Assembly (NCBI GenBank): GCA_900128395.1
Contig: LT649578.1
Span: 1 to 19,565 of the forward strand
Reading direction: 5' to 3'
Origin: Stramenopiles sp. TOSAG23-2
Lineage: Eukaryota; Sar
DNA length: 19,565 nt
Both the position numbers and the translations under genes were made by a program. The notes under the pieces are model-generated. The model did not search any database, was not told the DNA's origin, and worked only from the letters and a program-made list of their open reading frames with translations. Positions 1 to 10,215 of this stretch are shown here, in pieces; the stretch's first letter is position 1; the number at the start of each line of letters is the position of its first letter.

Positions 1-218
1 TTTTCCCCCCCCCCCTTTTCCTTTTCCCTTTTTTCTCTCCCCCCCCCACCCCTGGGCAGAGCCCATCCAGGTCGTCCAGAATTCTTTTTTCTTCCTCCTC
101 AATAACACAATGTATATATTATATGTCGATATCGATTTGCAGGTAAGACATTCATCGAAAATCATAATCGATATATATGTACATATAAGATATTAATCAC
201 AACAAGAAAATAAAGAAC
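1..218. other. C-rich polypyrimidine tract and 5' leader of the transporter gene
   Basis: Bases 1-53 are almost only C and T, with runs of up to about 13 C, and are followed by a short GC-rich stretch with a small stem TGGGC-AGA-GCCCA at 54-66. From about 100 the sequence returns to AT-rich spacer with ATCGAT and TATATA words. A CAG|GTAAGA word at 140-148 matches a strong 5' splice donor and could start an intron in the 5' UTR, but no acceptor can be chosen with confidence. No coding sequence is visible here. The tract lies at the window edge, so its other neighbour is unknown. Confidence 0.4.
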
Positions 219-1571
219 ATGTCGTCATCAACAACAACATCTTATACGAAATTGAATGATGTCGTAATACATGACGAAGAAATGGATTTAAAATATGATA
301 ATAATAATAATGATAAAATAATAAATGAAACAAAAATAGACGATAAAAATAATATGGAAGATGATAATGATACAAAAGCAACATCTTCGTTTGGAAGTGC
401 GGTGTTAAATACGTTTAATACGATGGTTGGTGTTGGTACGTTGTCGTTGCCATTCGCGTTGAGGCATGGTGGGTGGGTAATGTTAATTTTACTATTCGTT
501 GTATATATATTAGCAACACAAGCTGCAAGATTAATTGGGATTATGATGGATGATGACCATAGTTTAAAATCATACGGGGATATTGCTATGAAAGCGTTTG
601 GAAAACGTGGTATGGCATTAGTTACACTTATATTTTCGATTGAATTATTTTGTGCATGTGGTATGTTTTTGGTATTAACAGGCGATACGCTAAATAGTAT
701 TTTTCCACAATATTCACAACAAACATTTGTCCTGTTCAGTTCAATTTTTATGATCCCAACTGCTTTAACAACACGACTTGATTTTCTTGCGTATCTAAGT
801 TTTTTAGGAATGACAGGTAGTACAGTATTGCTTTTAGTCATTGTATATTTAGGTGGTAGAAGCAATGTAGAAGATGGATCGTATTTACATCCACAGCCTA
901 CTCGTATATGGACAACGATTGAAGAAGCACCATTTTCAATTGGATTATGCATTGTTGGGTTTGCTGGCCATGCCGTATTTCCTAGTATTAAAAATTCTAT
1001 GAAAAATAAAAAATCCTATGGAAAAATGATGATTACAAGTTTTACATTAGCATTTATTTTTTATTTAACTGTTGCCATCTTAGGTTATTTAATGTATGGC
1101 GAAGATGTGGAAAAAGAAGTGGATTTGAATTTTCGTGAAGGTATTAACAACGGTAAACATGGTAAATTTACATTTGCTGTTTTTGCTGTATCATTAACGT
1201 CATGGCTTGTCGCAATCAATCCAGCTACTAAATTTGGTTTATGCATGAATCCAGTTGCTAAAAATTTAGAACAAATTTTTGGTGTTCAAAATAGTCCAAT
1301 AAAGGTACTTTTAATACGAATCATATTGTCTGGCTTATGTTTAGGCTTGTGTATCATTTTACCATTTTTCGCTAAAATGGCAAGTTTTATTGGAGCATTA
1401 TGTTCCAGTTTTTCAAGTGTAATTTTTCCATTTTATGCATATTATACATTAAGTTATGAGAAATTAAATACATGGGAACGTTCTATGAATTTATTTATAG
1501 CATTTTTTGGATTTGTTATGTGTATAACTGGTCTGTTTGGTGTTATTGAATCATTTGAGTTACAGAATTGA
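219..1571 (+). CDS. Amino-acid transporter, AAAP family (AVT1/VIAAT/SLC38-like)
   Basis: The 450-residue product is a multi-pass membrane protein that probably moves neutral amino acids across the vacuolar, vesicular or plasma membrane. Residues 1-55 form an acidic, Asn-rich cytosolic tail. The first membrane segment (about 57-80) has the family signature SAVLNTFNTMVGVGTLSLPF, in which the unwound GxG region lies. About ten more hydrophobic segments follow to residue 445. GFAGHAVFPSIKNSMKN at 247-263 matches the AVT1/VIAAT-type loop (family pattern GHAVFPxIxxSM). The length is normal for the family and no intron is needed. The ATG at 219 has A at -3 and sits in an AAC context. The stop is TGA. 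It converges with the DNA ligase gene. Substrate and compartment are inferred from the family only. Confidence 0.9.
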   Translation: MSSSTTTSYTKLNDVVIHDEEMDLKYDNNNNDKIINETKIDDKNNMEDDNDTKATSSFGSAVLNTFNTMVGVGTLSLPFALRHGGWVMLILLFVVYILATQAARLIGIMMDDDHSLKSYGDIAMKAFGKRGMALVTLIFSIELFCACGMFLVLTGDTLNSIFPQYSQQTFVLFSSIFMIPTALTTRLDFLAYLSFLGMTGSTVLLLVIVYLGGRSNVEDGSYLHPQPTRIWTTIEEAPFSIGLCIVGFAGHAVFPSIKNSMKNKKSYGKMMITSFTLAFIFYLTVAILGYLMYGEDVEKEVDLNFREGINNGKHGKFTFAVFAVSLTSWLVAINPATKFGLCMNPVAKNLEQIFGVQNSPIKVLLIRIILSGLCLGLCIILPFFAKMASFIGALCSSFSSVIFPFYAYYTLSYEKLNTWERSMNLFIAFFGFVMCITGLFGVIESFELQN

Positions 1572-1893
1572 GGGGTGTGTATGTGTGTGTGTGTGTGACT
1601 GTGTCAAAATGTGAAAAAAATAAAAGTATTTTTTAATTAAAAAAAAAAATAATATATTATTAAAAACAATTTATAAAATCTACATATATCCTACATCACG
1701 ACGTGCGCGATGTTTTGTCTACCACCCTGTACCTGCCTGTGTCTGTTGACTGTGTACATTGAAAGGACGTATCGAGACGGCGTAGACACATACGCTTTTT
1801 TTATTATTTATATTTAAAACAATATCATCATGTACACACACACTTATATCTTTTTTCCCTCTTCCCCTTCCCCCAATTCTTTTATTTTTATTT
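1572..1893. other. Convergent 3' intergenic region with end signals on both strands
   Basis: Directly after the transporter stop lies a GT-rich tract (1572-1602, GGGG then repeated TG), followed by AATAAA at 1619-1624 and long A-runs. For the ligase on the minus strand, A/T-rich AATAAAA words come straight after the stop, followed by a G/A tract that appears on the plus strand as CT-rich 1851-1875. These are plausible 3' UTR and polyadenylation elements. No gene is visible between them. Confidence 0.5.
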
Positions 1894-4290
1894 TTAATCT
1901 TGACGATTAGCTTGTTCATTAAACATTGTCAAAACTTGATCACTAGATGTAGCATCTAAAACATCTTTATCATCTCTTACGCGTAATAAACGTGGGAAAC
2001 GTAAAGCAATGCCTTTTGTATCATGCGCTTCACCAATTGCAGCTGTATGTGCAGGTGAAATGGATAAATCAGCAGCTTTGACTTCCCATACCATACTACT
2101 TTTTAACCAAATATCTGGACGCAAAGTTGCTGCATCTGCCCTAACATTATAATCCATTGGTTTAGCTGGTAAAATACGATCTTTTCCTTCTTCGTTGAAA
2201 AACTTATAAAACTTTTCTAAATTTTCATCGGAAAATCCAGTACCAATTTTACAAACAGTTTGAAATTCTTCTTCATCTGGATTGTAACATGCGCATAAAT
2301 ATGCACCATACCAACCTGTCCGCTTTCCTTTACCACGCCAAGCTGCAATTGGTACTAAATCCAATGAATCGCCCATACCTTCCAAATAATCTTTTTTCAA
2401 TTTCAACCAATTTAACGAACGTCTTGATGGTTCGTATGTCGCATCTTCATCTAATGTTTTTACCATTAAACCTTCACAATTTCCTTTAATAGATTCATCT
2501 AAAAATGTTTCAATTTCCTCAACGCTTTTGCAATCTTTACCAACAACGAAGGTAAATTTATTTTCTACCTCTTGAAAATTTTCAAATAACAATCTACGCC
2601 TTTCCGATAATGGTTTCTGTAATAAGGATTCACCATTTAAATACAATAAATCAAATGCAGTCATAATAACTTGGATTTTAATATCTTCTTTCTTCGTATC
2701 TTTTTTCGATCTTGTACTTAATGATTGAAATGGCATCAAAATCTTTTTCTCGCAATCATATGCAACAATTTCACTATCCATGATGCAAGACGTAACTTTA
2801 CCAGGTTTCAATGCTTTTGGCAACATATCAATAACATCTGGATATTTACTAGTATTATTTTCCATATTTCTGGAAAATACTTTCACCGTGCCATCTTCAA
2901 GTAAATGTACTTGGCCACGTTCACCGTCGTATTTAAATTCACACGTAAAATCTAACCCTTCGAATCGATCCAACACTTCCGATACACCTTTTGTTGGCTT
3001 TGCAAGCATAGGTTTTACCGGGATACCAGCAGTCAAATTACATATTTCATTAATACCTTCACAACCAGCTTTTAATAAACCAGGAACAATTGCAGTGAAA
3101 CTTGGAATTTCAGAAAATGCTTGTTTTAAATTAATTTCATTTGCCTCTTTCATTGCAGTGAATTTTTCAGCACTAATACCAACACGTCTATCTAATACGG
3201 TTGGTGACGTCATGGAAAATGCCATTGATAATGCTTTTAATACGGTTTGTTCTGACATACCAATACGTAATTTCCCTTGTAAACCCCGGATAATATATTT
3301 CGCTTCCACACCTTTTGAATCGACTAATAATTTTTTAATAGCACCACATTTTTTATCTTGTGATTTATTGCCAGAAATAGCAGCAATTTCCTTGAAACAT
3401 TTAAAGACATCTACTAATTTCAATGGCTTTGGTTTTGTAAACATGATTTGTTTTTGTCTACCACGGTAATAATTTGCTACTTTACCAAGATCTCCTAATT
3501 CAACATATTTCTTATTGATAAATTTTAAATTAGTACCAGTTGTTTGCACAATTGATTTTTTCAACAATGCTTCACCTAAACCAAGTTCCACATTTTCAAA
3601 TCCTGGAGCTACTTGATTACATGCTAAATATACACATTGTAGCAAACTATCTGGTGATAATGCAATGACAGAACGTAAAAATTCGCATAAATATGCTTCA
3701 ATCTCTAAACGTTTTGTAGTACCTTCAATTTTTTCAAATACTTCACAAATTGCACGATATGGTATTTTCTCACCTTTTTTCCACTCTGCATCGTTTATTG
3801 GATGGAACGATCCAACAACTTTATCCGAAGAATATGTTGTTGTGTTGGTGGTCGAACTTTTTTTCTTGCTATTGCTGTTGCTGCTACTAGAAGAAGACGA
3901 CGAGGAGCTACTGGTGGTGGTGGTGGTGGTGTTAATAACTTTTTTTGCAACTTTTTGTTTTTTGACTTCAACTTTTGAATTATCACTATTACTTTTATCA
4001 GTAGGTGTTGATCCAGGTGTTAATGCTTGTTTCATTTCTACTACAGGTGTTTTCTCTTTTTCAATATCTTTATGCTTTCGTTTGCTAGTCGTACTTGGCG
4101 TCAATGTATTATCTTTTTTTTCCGTCTCAACATTTGTTGCATCAGTAGAAGTTTTCATCTTTTTATTGTTACTACTACTACTACTAGCTTTTGAATTAAA
4201 AAAAGAAGTAATAGTACCATTTTTATTGGAAGTTGTTGATTTTTTTCTTTTTGGTGGTGGTACACCATTTCGTGTAATAAACCTATCCAT
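1894..4290 (-). CDS. LIG1: ATP-dependent DNA ligase I
   Basis: The enzyme seals nicks during Okazaki-fragment joining and excision repair in the nucleus. The 798-residue product has a low-complexity tail (1-160) with a basic nuclear-localisation-like PPPKRKK at 11-17, a PCNA-binding-like NGTITSFF at 24-31 (Asn where the usual Gln of a PIP box stands), and Thr/Ser runs at 121-138. The ligase DNA-binding domain follows from about 165. The catalytic motif I is KYDGER with adenylated Lys453. Motif III is DSEIVAYD (505-512), motif IV EGLMVK (606-611) and motif V WLKLKKDY (628-635). The C-terminal OB domain ends with a conserved-looking RFPRLLRVRDDK. Length and domain order fit eukaryotic ligase I. 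It reads without introns, starts in an AAATGG context and ends in TAA. It diverges from the 2 kb spacer. Confidence 0.96.
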   Translation of the reverse strand: MDRFITRNGVPPPKRKKSTTSNKNGTITSFFNSKASSSSSNNKKMKTSTDATNVETEKKDNTLTPSTTSKRKHKDIEKEKTPVVEMKQALTPGSTPTDKSNSDNSKVEVKKQKVAKKVINTTTTTTSSSSSSSSSSSNSNSKKKSSTTNTTTYSSDKVVGSFHPINDAEWKKGEKIPYRAICEVFEKIEGTTKRLEIEAYLCEFLRSVIALSPDSLLQCVYLACNQVAPGFENVELGLGEALLKKSIVQTTGTNLKFINKKYVELGDLGKVANYYRGRQKQIMFTKPKPLKLVDVFKCFKEIAAISGNKSQDKKCGAIKKLLVDSKGVEAKYIIRGLQGKLRIGMSEQTVLKALSMAFSMTSPTVLDRRVGISAEKFTAMKEANEINLKQAFSEIPSFTAIVPGLLKAGCEGINEICNLTAGIPVKPMLAKPTKGVSEVLDRFEGLDFTCEFKYDGERGQVHLLEDGTVKVFSRNMENNTSKYPDVIDMLPKALKPGKVTSCIMDSEIVAYDCEKKILMPFQSLSTRSKKDTKKEDIKIQVIMTAFDLLYLNGESLLQKPLSERRRLLFENFQEVENKFTFVVGKDCKSVEEIETFLDESIKGNCEGLMVKTLDEDATYEPSRRSLNWLKLKKDYLEGMGDSLDLVPIAAWRGKGKRTGWYGAYLCACYNPDEEEFQTVCKIGTGFSDENLEKFYKFFNEEGKDRILPAKPMDYNVRADAATLRPDIWLKSSMVWEVKAADLSISPAHTAAIGEAHDTKGIALRFPRLLRVRDDKDVLDATSSDQVLTMFNEQANRQD

Positions 4291-4533
4291 TTCGTTTTCA
4301 ATGTCAATCTTATATATATATATAGGTAGATACTACGTATTACTTATATAGTTTTGTGCTTTCGTGTTATGAATGTTGGTTATTTTTCATATATATACAA
4401 AGAGGAGGAATGTATTGTGATTTTGTCTGTATATCTAACTCTGTTTGTAATAAAGTATATATATATAATAGTGTGTAATAATAAATTTGGAGGTATTTTC
4501 CCACGTAAATTTAAAAAAAATATGTGATGAGTT

Positions 4534-4592
4534 GGTATTGCACTATTCTAATTTCCACTTCAAGTATAAATTATGTGTCATTTTTGATAGGG
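4534..4592 (-). repeat. Single inverted copy of the 74 bp dispersed repeat
   Basis: Read on the minus strand it begins CCTATCAAA, continues through ATACTTGAAGTGGAAATTAG and ends AATACC. This is the same order of words as the units of the tandem array at 10216-10568. The central 20-odd bases are identical to array unit 2, so the copy is well preserved in its core and diverged at the edges. Confidence 0.75.
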
Positions 4593-4663
4593 GGATTTTC
4601 GAGTTTTCGAGTGATTTTACTTTGCCTTTTGGGTGTGCTTTGTGCTTTTTTATTATTTTGCAT

Positions 4664-4679
4664 TTTTAGCAGGGGAATA
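4664..4679 (+). repeat. Left arm of a 16 bp inverted repeat (TTTTAGCAGGGGAATA)
   Basis: The exact reverse complement occurs at 5840-5855, 1.2 kb away. G/C-containing 16-mers are rare in such AT-rich spacer, so chance is unlikely. The pair might mark the ends of a decayed non-autonomous element, but no target-site duplication was found by eye. Confidence 0.45.
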
Positions 4680-4924
4680 CAAGGATGCTCCGAAATATAA
4701 CCAAATATATTCTTATTTTATATAATACAAAATATATTTCATATATTGCTTAGATTACTTAGATACTCATTCACACAAAACCGAAGAAAAAAAAAACACA
4801 TCAATGGGATATTCGCCACATTTCGATATTCCGTGAAAAATTGGTAATTTAAATTTGAGCTATTATTATAGTCAATATTGCCAGATTGGATCCTTAAACT
4901 TATATCAATATTTCCGATAGGGAT

Positions 4925-4980
4925 GGTATTTATTATTCTAATTATATATTATGGTAGTATAAATTATCATTTTACCATAG
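4925..4980 (-). repeat. Degenerate inverted copy of the 74 bp dispersed repeat
   Basis: On the minus strand the words CTATGGTAAAATGA, TTATACT, AATTAGAATAA and AAATACC appear in the order seen in the array units at 10216-10568, but the middle TTGAAGTGG block is replaced. Similarity is weaker than for the copy at 4534-4592. Confidence 0.4.
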
Positions 4981-5058
4981 AAGGTGGATGATTCCTCGTT
5001 TATCCAATTTATTATTGAAATATCCGATACGGTATTTTGCATAAAAACACATATCATG

Positions 5059-5106
5059 CTATCAAATACCCGATAAGTTATACTTGAACGTGGAATTAGA
5101 ATATAA
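5059..5106 (+). repeat. Direct copy of the 74 bp dispersed repeat
   Basis: CTATCAAATACCCGATAAG followed by TTATACTTGAACGTGGAATT and AGAATA matches array unit 1 (CCTATCAAAGGATACGTAA, TTATACTTGAAGTGGAAAAT, AGAATA) with a few substitutions and short gaps. Confidence 0.65.
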
Positions 5107-5835
5107 TAATTGAATTACAATATCATAGTAATATTATTAGGTAATAGTATACTATTTTATTGCTTTAAGTACGAAATATGCAGTATTCGGATAATTTATG
5201 CTCTTTTAAAATCCAATATATTTTTATTGCTAAAACACAGTGCAACAAGTTTAAATATTTGTAAAAATAACAACATTTCGATCTTCTTCTTTCTTATAGT
5301 ACTATATATTTACATATGGTGCTATGCTATTAGCTATTATCTATTAGTATACATAAGGATGGACAAAAAGATCCAAGGAGGTGTACATATATATATATCG
5401 ATATAGTACATAAAGTGAATAACAAATATAATAAACAAAAAAAAAAACAAAAGAACGGGATTAGTACATAATTCATACAAGTTAAAACGTAAGTGGAAGA
5501 TCGAAAATGGGAACAGAATCCATTGGAAAAGATGGAAGAGGAAAAGTTGAAACATCTTGAAATGAGATGAGAAATTTATGGCGAGAGAGTGGCGAAAGAG
5601 CTGGGAGAGAGTAAAGATTAAAAAATATATATATATAAAATGCATTTTGAACTGCACATCTAACATGTGTTGCATGTTACGGAAATGACTGTCAACATGG
5701 GAATTTGAGAGGCCTATATTATAGAGAAAGGGGATTTTGAGATTATTTTTGACGACTTTGGCGACAGCGTAAACTTTATTGTTCCGGCCCCTAATACCTG
5801 CGAAGTAGCAGTGAAACTGCATTTTCTAGGCGATG

Positions 5836-5901
5836 GTGTTATTCCCCTGCTAAAATCACAACAATGCTATTCCCCTGCTATACAATGCTATTCCCCCACT
5901 A
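5836..5901 (+). repeat. Three short repeats around TGCTATTCCCCTGCTA, including the right inverted-repeat arm
   Basis: The word TG(C/T)TATTCCCC followed by TGCTA or CACTA occurs at 5836-5852, 5865-5880 and 5886-5901. The first copy contains 5840-5855, the reverse complement of 4664-4679. The GC-richer character differs from the surrounding spacer. Confidence 0.5.
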
Positions 5902-6358
5902 TATTTCCTGCAAAAATTTTAAATAAATCGCTTTGTACCCTAACAAGCACATAGTCCCTATATACATCTCTGAGCAAGAACCTTAACCCATCTTTTCTCA
6001 TCTCACATAGAGTCGTTTTACAAACAACAAAAACACATAAAAACATATATATATTTATACAAGTAGATGTGGAAACAGAGAAGGAAAAGTACTAGAGAGC
6101 GACAAATAAAATTAAAAAGTTACAAGTAACCAAACGACGATTGTAGTATTAATATTCGTATATATATATATCAGGGTTTTAATATAACATTAAACGCGTA
6201 TACGTACATATAAATAAATTAATCCACGCCCTTTTTTTTATTGTCAATACAACGCCAATCTATACAATAATATATATATATATATTGAAGGCAACACATT
6301 TATATAAACATTTTGTAAAATAAAAGTAAAAAAAAACACACACACACACAACAACAAT

Positions 6359-6787
6359 ATGTCCGTACAACCAGAAGAAGCAATTGAAGATAATAGACCT
6401 CGTACTACTGGTAAATTTCCAAGACGTGAAGGTGTAAAAAATCAAATTGCAGATATAACCAAAAGACTTAGGGAACATGATTTGACGTTGGAAGAAATTA
6501 AACTAAAAGAACAAAGTGAGGAAAGTAGTAATACGGAAATGTTAGATAATTTACAATTAATGTTTGAGAATATGATTAAAGATATGCGTTCCGAATTTGA
6601 TACAAAATTAGGAGCTGCACATAATGAAATTGACAAATTGAAGAAGCAAATTGTTATTATGAGAGGTGAAGCAAAAATACAAGGACAACAAGTAAAAGTA
6701 ACATCTAAACATTTAGGAGATTTAGCAGACACCGTCGATGAAATTGTACGTGATATCAACGGAGATGTAGATGATACATATGCATAA
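6359..6787 (+). CDS. Small charged coiled-coil protein, function unknown
   Basis: The 142-residue product is hydrophilic and largely helical. Residues about 26-52 and 60-132 carry heptad-like spacing of Ile/Leu/Met (for example MLDNLQLMFENMIKDM and EIDKLKKQIVIM), which predicts one long coiled coil. There is no signal peptide, membrane segment or metal-binding motif, so it is probably a cytosolic or nuclear scaffold or complex subunit. I do not recognise a family. The ATG lies after a (CA)n and CAACAA leader, and the gene ends in tandem TAA TAA. Codon usage and clean framing support a real gene. It converges with the PhoD-like gene. Confidence 0.75.
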   Translation: MSVQPEEAIEDNRPRTTGKFPRREGVKNQIADITKRLREHDLTLEEIKLKEQSEESSNTEMLDNLQLMFENMIKDMRSEFDTKLGAAHNEIDKLKKQIVIMRGEAKIQGQQVKVTSKHLGDLADTVDEIVRDINGDVDDTYA

Positions 6788-6962
6788 TAAGAAAAGGATA
6801 TGGTGGTGGAGAGAAGCTTTTGGACAAAAAAAATTGACCGAACAAAAAAATATTAAAAAGATATAACACATGATAAGCATATATATATAAAATAAACACA
6901 AGATCTAAATTTATCGGTGTGTCGGGGTTTTAAAAAATCTCTCTCTATCTCTTCTCTCTACA
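6788..6962. other. Convergent 3' intergenic region
   Basis: For the plus-strand gene, GGATATGGTGGTGGAGAG (6797-6814) follows the stop, and AATAAA lies at 6891-6896. For the minus-strand gene the corresponding purine tract is the CT repeat at 6938-6960, directly past its stop. The gap is only 175 bp, so the 3' UTRs are short or overlap. Confidence 0.45.
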
Positions 6963-8654
6963 CTATTTCAACCCTCTATCATCTTCATATTCATGATTAT
7001 AAAATTTATATTTCTTCATTTTTGGTTTTTTCATTCGAATCATTTTCTTATTGTTTTTTGTAATTACTTCCTTTACGTTGACCCTCCTTGCCCTACTCCC
7101 CGTTCTTCTATTATTTTCAAAAAATTGTTCATAAATCAAACCAATAAAACCCATAGAAGCCATTACAACGACTAAGGCAGCAGCTCCATACAGAATATAT
7201 TTTGCTATATTATCCGTAGCTCGATGAGATGAAAATCGTACACGATTATCATAATTTTCTAAACGTTCAATCCAACTGGGTACTTGATTAATTGTTGACA
7301 TTTGATTCATTAACATTGCATGTCCAGTTTCATTGCGTATTGAAATGGTTACCATTTCATTTTTCCAATCAAAATCAATGCTACCAAAATTTTTCCCAGT
7401 ATAATAAAAATGATCACTACTACGATGATCTTTAAATTTATGCAATATATATGGACAAGTAAATCCATATAAATATGGTGTTGTACATGTATGTGTTAAA
7501 CCACTAGATGTCACTTCAATTAAGCCACCTTGTTCATCATTATCCCAACCAAGAAATTCACCAAAATGAACATCCCCACTTAAAAATATTAATCCTTTTG
7601 GTCGATTTCTACTGATAATGTTCAACAAACGTACTCTAGATCGTGGAAAATGAGTCCATCCTTCAAACAATGGATTGGAACTAAATACTTGTATGGATGA
7701 AACAATGATATTAAATTTAATATCATGTCCATTTCGTACAGTATCATTCAATACTTGTTCAAACCAATGCCATTGTTCTTCACCAAGGACATCTCCATTA
7801 TAATCAACATCGAAACCAAAGACGGAGCTGAAAAAACGTGTAATACATGCAATCACTGCACCGAATGGATGTAACCATGAAACACCACCAACTGATGGTA
7901 TCACATGTTTATCCCTAAATGTTCTTGTATCTAATAAAATAAATCGTACTTTTTTCCCTGGTGGTCCATATGTAAATGTTGAATACATTCCTTTACGTGT
8001 TCTACGTTTGGATTTCAATGGAACTTCTAAAAAGTTTAAAAATAAATTTTGTCTTAAATTTTTCTCATTTAAATCTTTTCCCGCATCATTTACCCCATAA
8101 TCATGATCATCCCATGTACCATCAATATATGGTTTCGGTTTTGATTCTCTGAAAATTTTATAATCTGTCCGTTTATATTGTTTGATATAATTGTTTTCCA
8201 ATGTTGTAATATTATGTCCATCTTTATGATATACTGCATCCCCTGTCCATAAAAAAACATCAGGTTTATAATTTTTAATAGCTTTGAAAATTGTTGTATT
8301 TTTATCTTGATGATAACAAGATGCAAATGCTAGTTTTGATAATGGTTTTGAATTTAATTTTATAATATTTGATGGGGATTGGTCGTAATGTTTCTGGGTA
8401 CGTGTATGTTCCTCTACTTGATCAAGATTAATTGGAGTTTTATCGTTATTATTACTTAATGTAGCAGTGTCATCATCACTTGTCTTCTTTGCATTTATGT
8501 TAATAAATAGAATTATTATTATTATTGAAATTAAATATTTATTATATTGATGTTGACGTGGACGAGAAGATAGACAAGTTGATATTTTTTTATATTGTTT
8601 ATTATTATCATTATGTACAAATATTTTCTTTCTGGTAAAAGATAGTAATTTCAT
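6963..8654 (-). CDS. PhoD-like metallophosphoesterase, membrane-anchored
   Basis: The 563-residue product belongs to the PhoD/calcineurin-like metallophosphatase group, which hydrolyses phosphate mono- or diesters with bound metal ions. The core motifs are FASCYHQ (110-116), TGDAVY (137-142), TWDDHDYG (180-187), LLDTRTFRD (240-248) and SGDVHFGE (359-366). The Asp and His residues in these blocks are the likely metal ligands. Residues 38-54 form a hydrophobic segment after a basic stretch, a signal anchor or late signal peptide. A second helix lies at 484-509, followed by a Lys/Arg-rich tail. The topology suggests a luminal or extracellular catalytic domain held by a C-terminal anchor, with a role in phosphate scavenging or lipid turnover. 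An earlier signal-peptide start is not available. The stop is TAG. No intron is needed. Confidence 0.88.
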   Translation of the reverse strand: MKLLSFTRKKIFVHNDNNKQYKKISTCLSSRPRQHQYNKYLISIIIIILFININAKKTSDDDTATLSNNNDKTPINLDQVEEHTRTQKHYDQSPSNIIKLNSKPLSKLAFASCYHQDKNTTIFKAIKNYKPDVFLWTGDAVYHKDGHNITTLENNYIKQYKRTDYKIFRESKPKPYIDGTWDDHDYGVNDAGKDLNEKNLRQNLFLNFLEVPLKSKRRTRKGMYSTFTYGPPGKKVRFILLDTRTFRDKHVIPSVGGVSWLHPFGAVIACITRFFSSVFGFDVDYNGDVLGEEQWHWFEQVLNDTVRNGHDIKFNIIVSSIQVFSSNPLFEGWTHFPRSRVRLLNIISRNRPKGLIFLSGDVHFGEFLGWDNDEQGGLIEVTSSGLTHTCTTPYLYGFTCPYILHKFKDHRSSDHFYYTGKNFGSIDFDWKNEMVTISIRNETGHAMLMNQMSTINQVPSWIERLENYDNRVRFSSHRATDNIAKYILYGAAALVVVMASMGFIGLIYEQFFENNRRTGSRARRVNVKEVITKNNKKMIRMKKPKMKKYKFYNHEYEDDRGLK

Positions 8655-9283
8655 ATTTGTTAATTTTGTTTTGCTGTATATGTATATATTTGTGTGTTTT
8701 TCTATATGATTGATGTATGAATTGTTTTATAGGGAATGTGTTCTTAGTTTCTATATTATCGTGTATTGAATTCAATTAATTATAATGGACCGCAAACTAA
8801 AACGCATTGAGAAACATTAAAATAGAATAGAAGACAGTGTGAATACGTGTGAATCGAAGAAAGAGCTCTTGAACACTGTCATTCGTAATGTTTAGATTCA
8901 GATAATATGTACATATACTTTATAAATATCACAATAAAAAAATAAAAAGTATTTTGACCATTTATAATACACGCACATCAACTGATTTTGCAAAAAAACA
9001 CACATATTTTGCCAATGTACATGATGTCATCACACTTCAATTTTTATTATATTTATTGAAAACTTGTTTTATAAATCAGGTGAAAATACAAATAGAACGA
9101 GAATGTTGAAAAAAGAGAGTGTCAATGTTTGCTTTTCCTTTTCTCCCCCCCTTCATTCTATTTGTACAAAACAGTTCAATTATTACACATTATTTACAAC
9201 AATATATAATTATTGAACATTCAATGAGGATGAATTCAAAAGAAAAATTATTTATCTTTTCGAAGAAAAATAATATTTCTTTT
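8655..9283. other. Intergenic region upstream of the phosphatase and downstream of NAC alpha
   Basis: It is AT-rich spacer of 629 bp. It should hold the promoter of the phosphatase gene (right of 8654) and the 3' end of NAC alpha. On the minus strand a G-rich stretch (plus-strand CTTTTCTCCCCCCC, about 9132-9153) lies about 130 nt past the NAC alpha stop. I see no RNA gene or repeat. Confidence 0.5.

Positions 9284-10215
<932 letters not shown>

Larger units (their letters stand above)
4291..6358. other. 2.07 kb intergenic spacer with decayed repeats
   Basis: This region separates the divergent ligase and coiled-coil genes and should hold both promoters. It is AT-rich with (TA)n runs near 4313-4324, 4457-4466, 6161-6170 and 6269-6285, and a (CA)n run just before the coiled-coil start. 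It contains three degenerate copies of the 74 bp repeat described separately, a 16 bp inverted repeat and a short TATTCCCC-containing repeat. Open frames here translate to Phe/Tyr/Ile-rich low-complexity peptides with no recognisable domain, so I do not call genes. Confidence 0.6.

Noticed and set aside
242-952. 236-codon minus-strand open frame inside the transporter gene
   Set aside because: It is a complementary shadow of a strongly supported membrane-protein frame.
3665-4351. 228-codon plus-strand open frame opposite the ligase N-terminus
   Set aside because: It is the antisense shadow of the Ser/Thr/Lys-rich ligase tail, giving Leu/Val/Phe runs.
5110-5822. Open frames of 98 codons (plus, 5110-5406) and 161 codons (minus, 5337-5822) in the large spacer
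   Set aside because: Their translations are Phe/Tyr/Ile-rich as expected from AT-rich non-coding DNA, with no domain or conserved-looking block, and they overlap each other.
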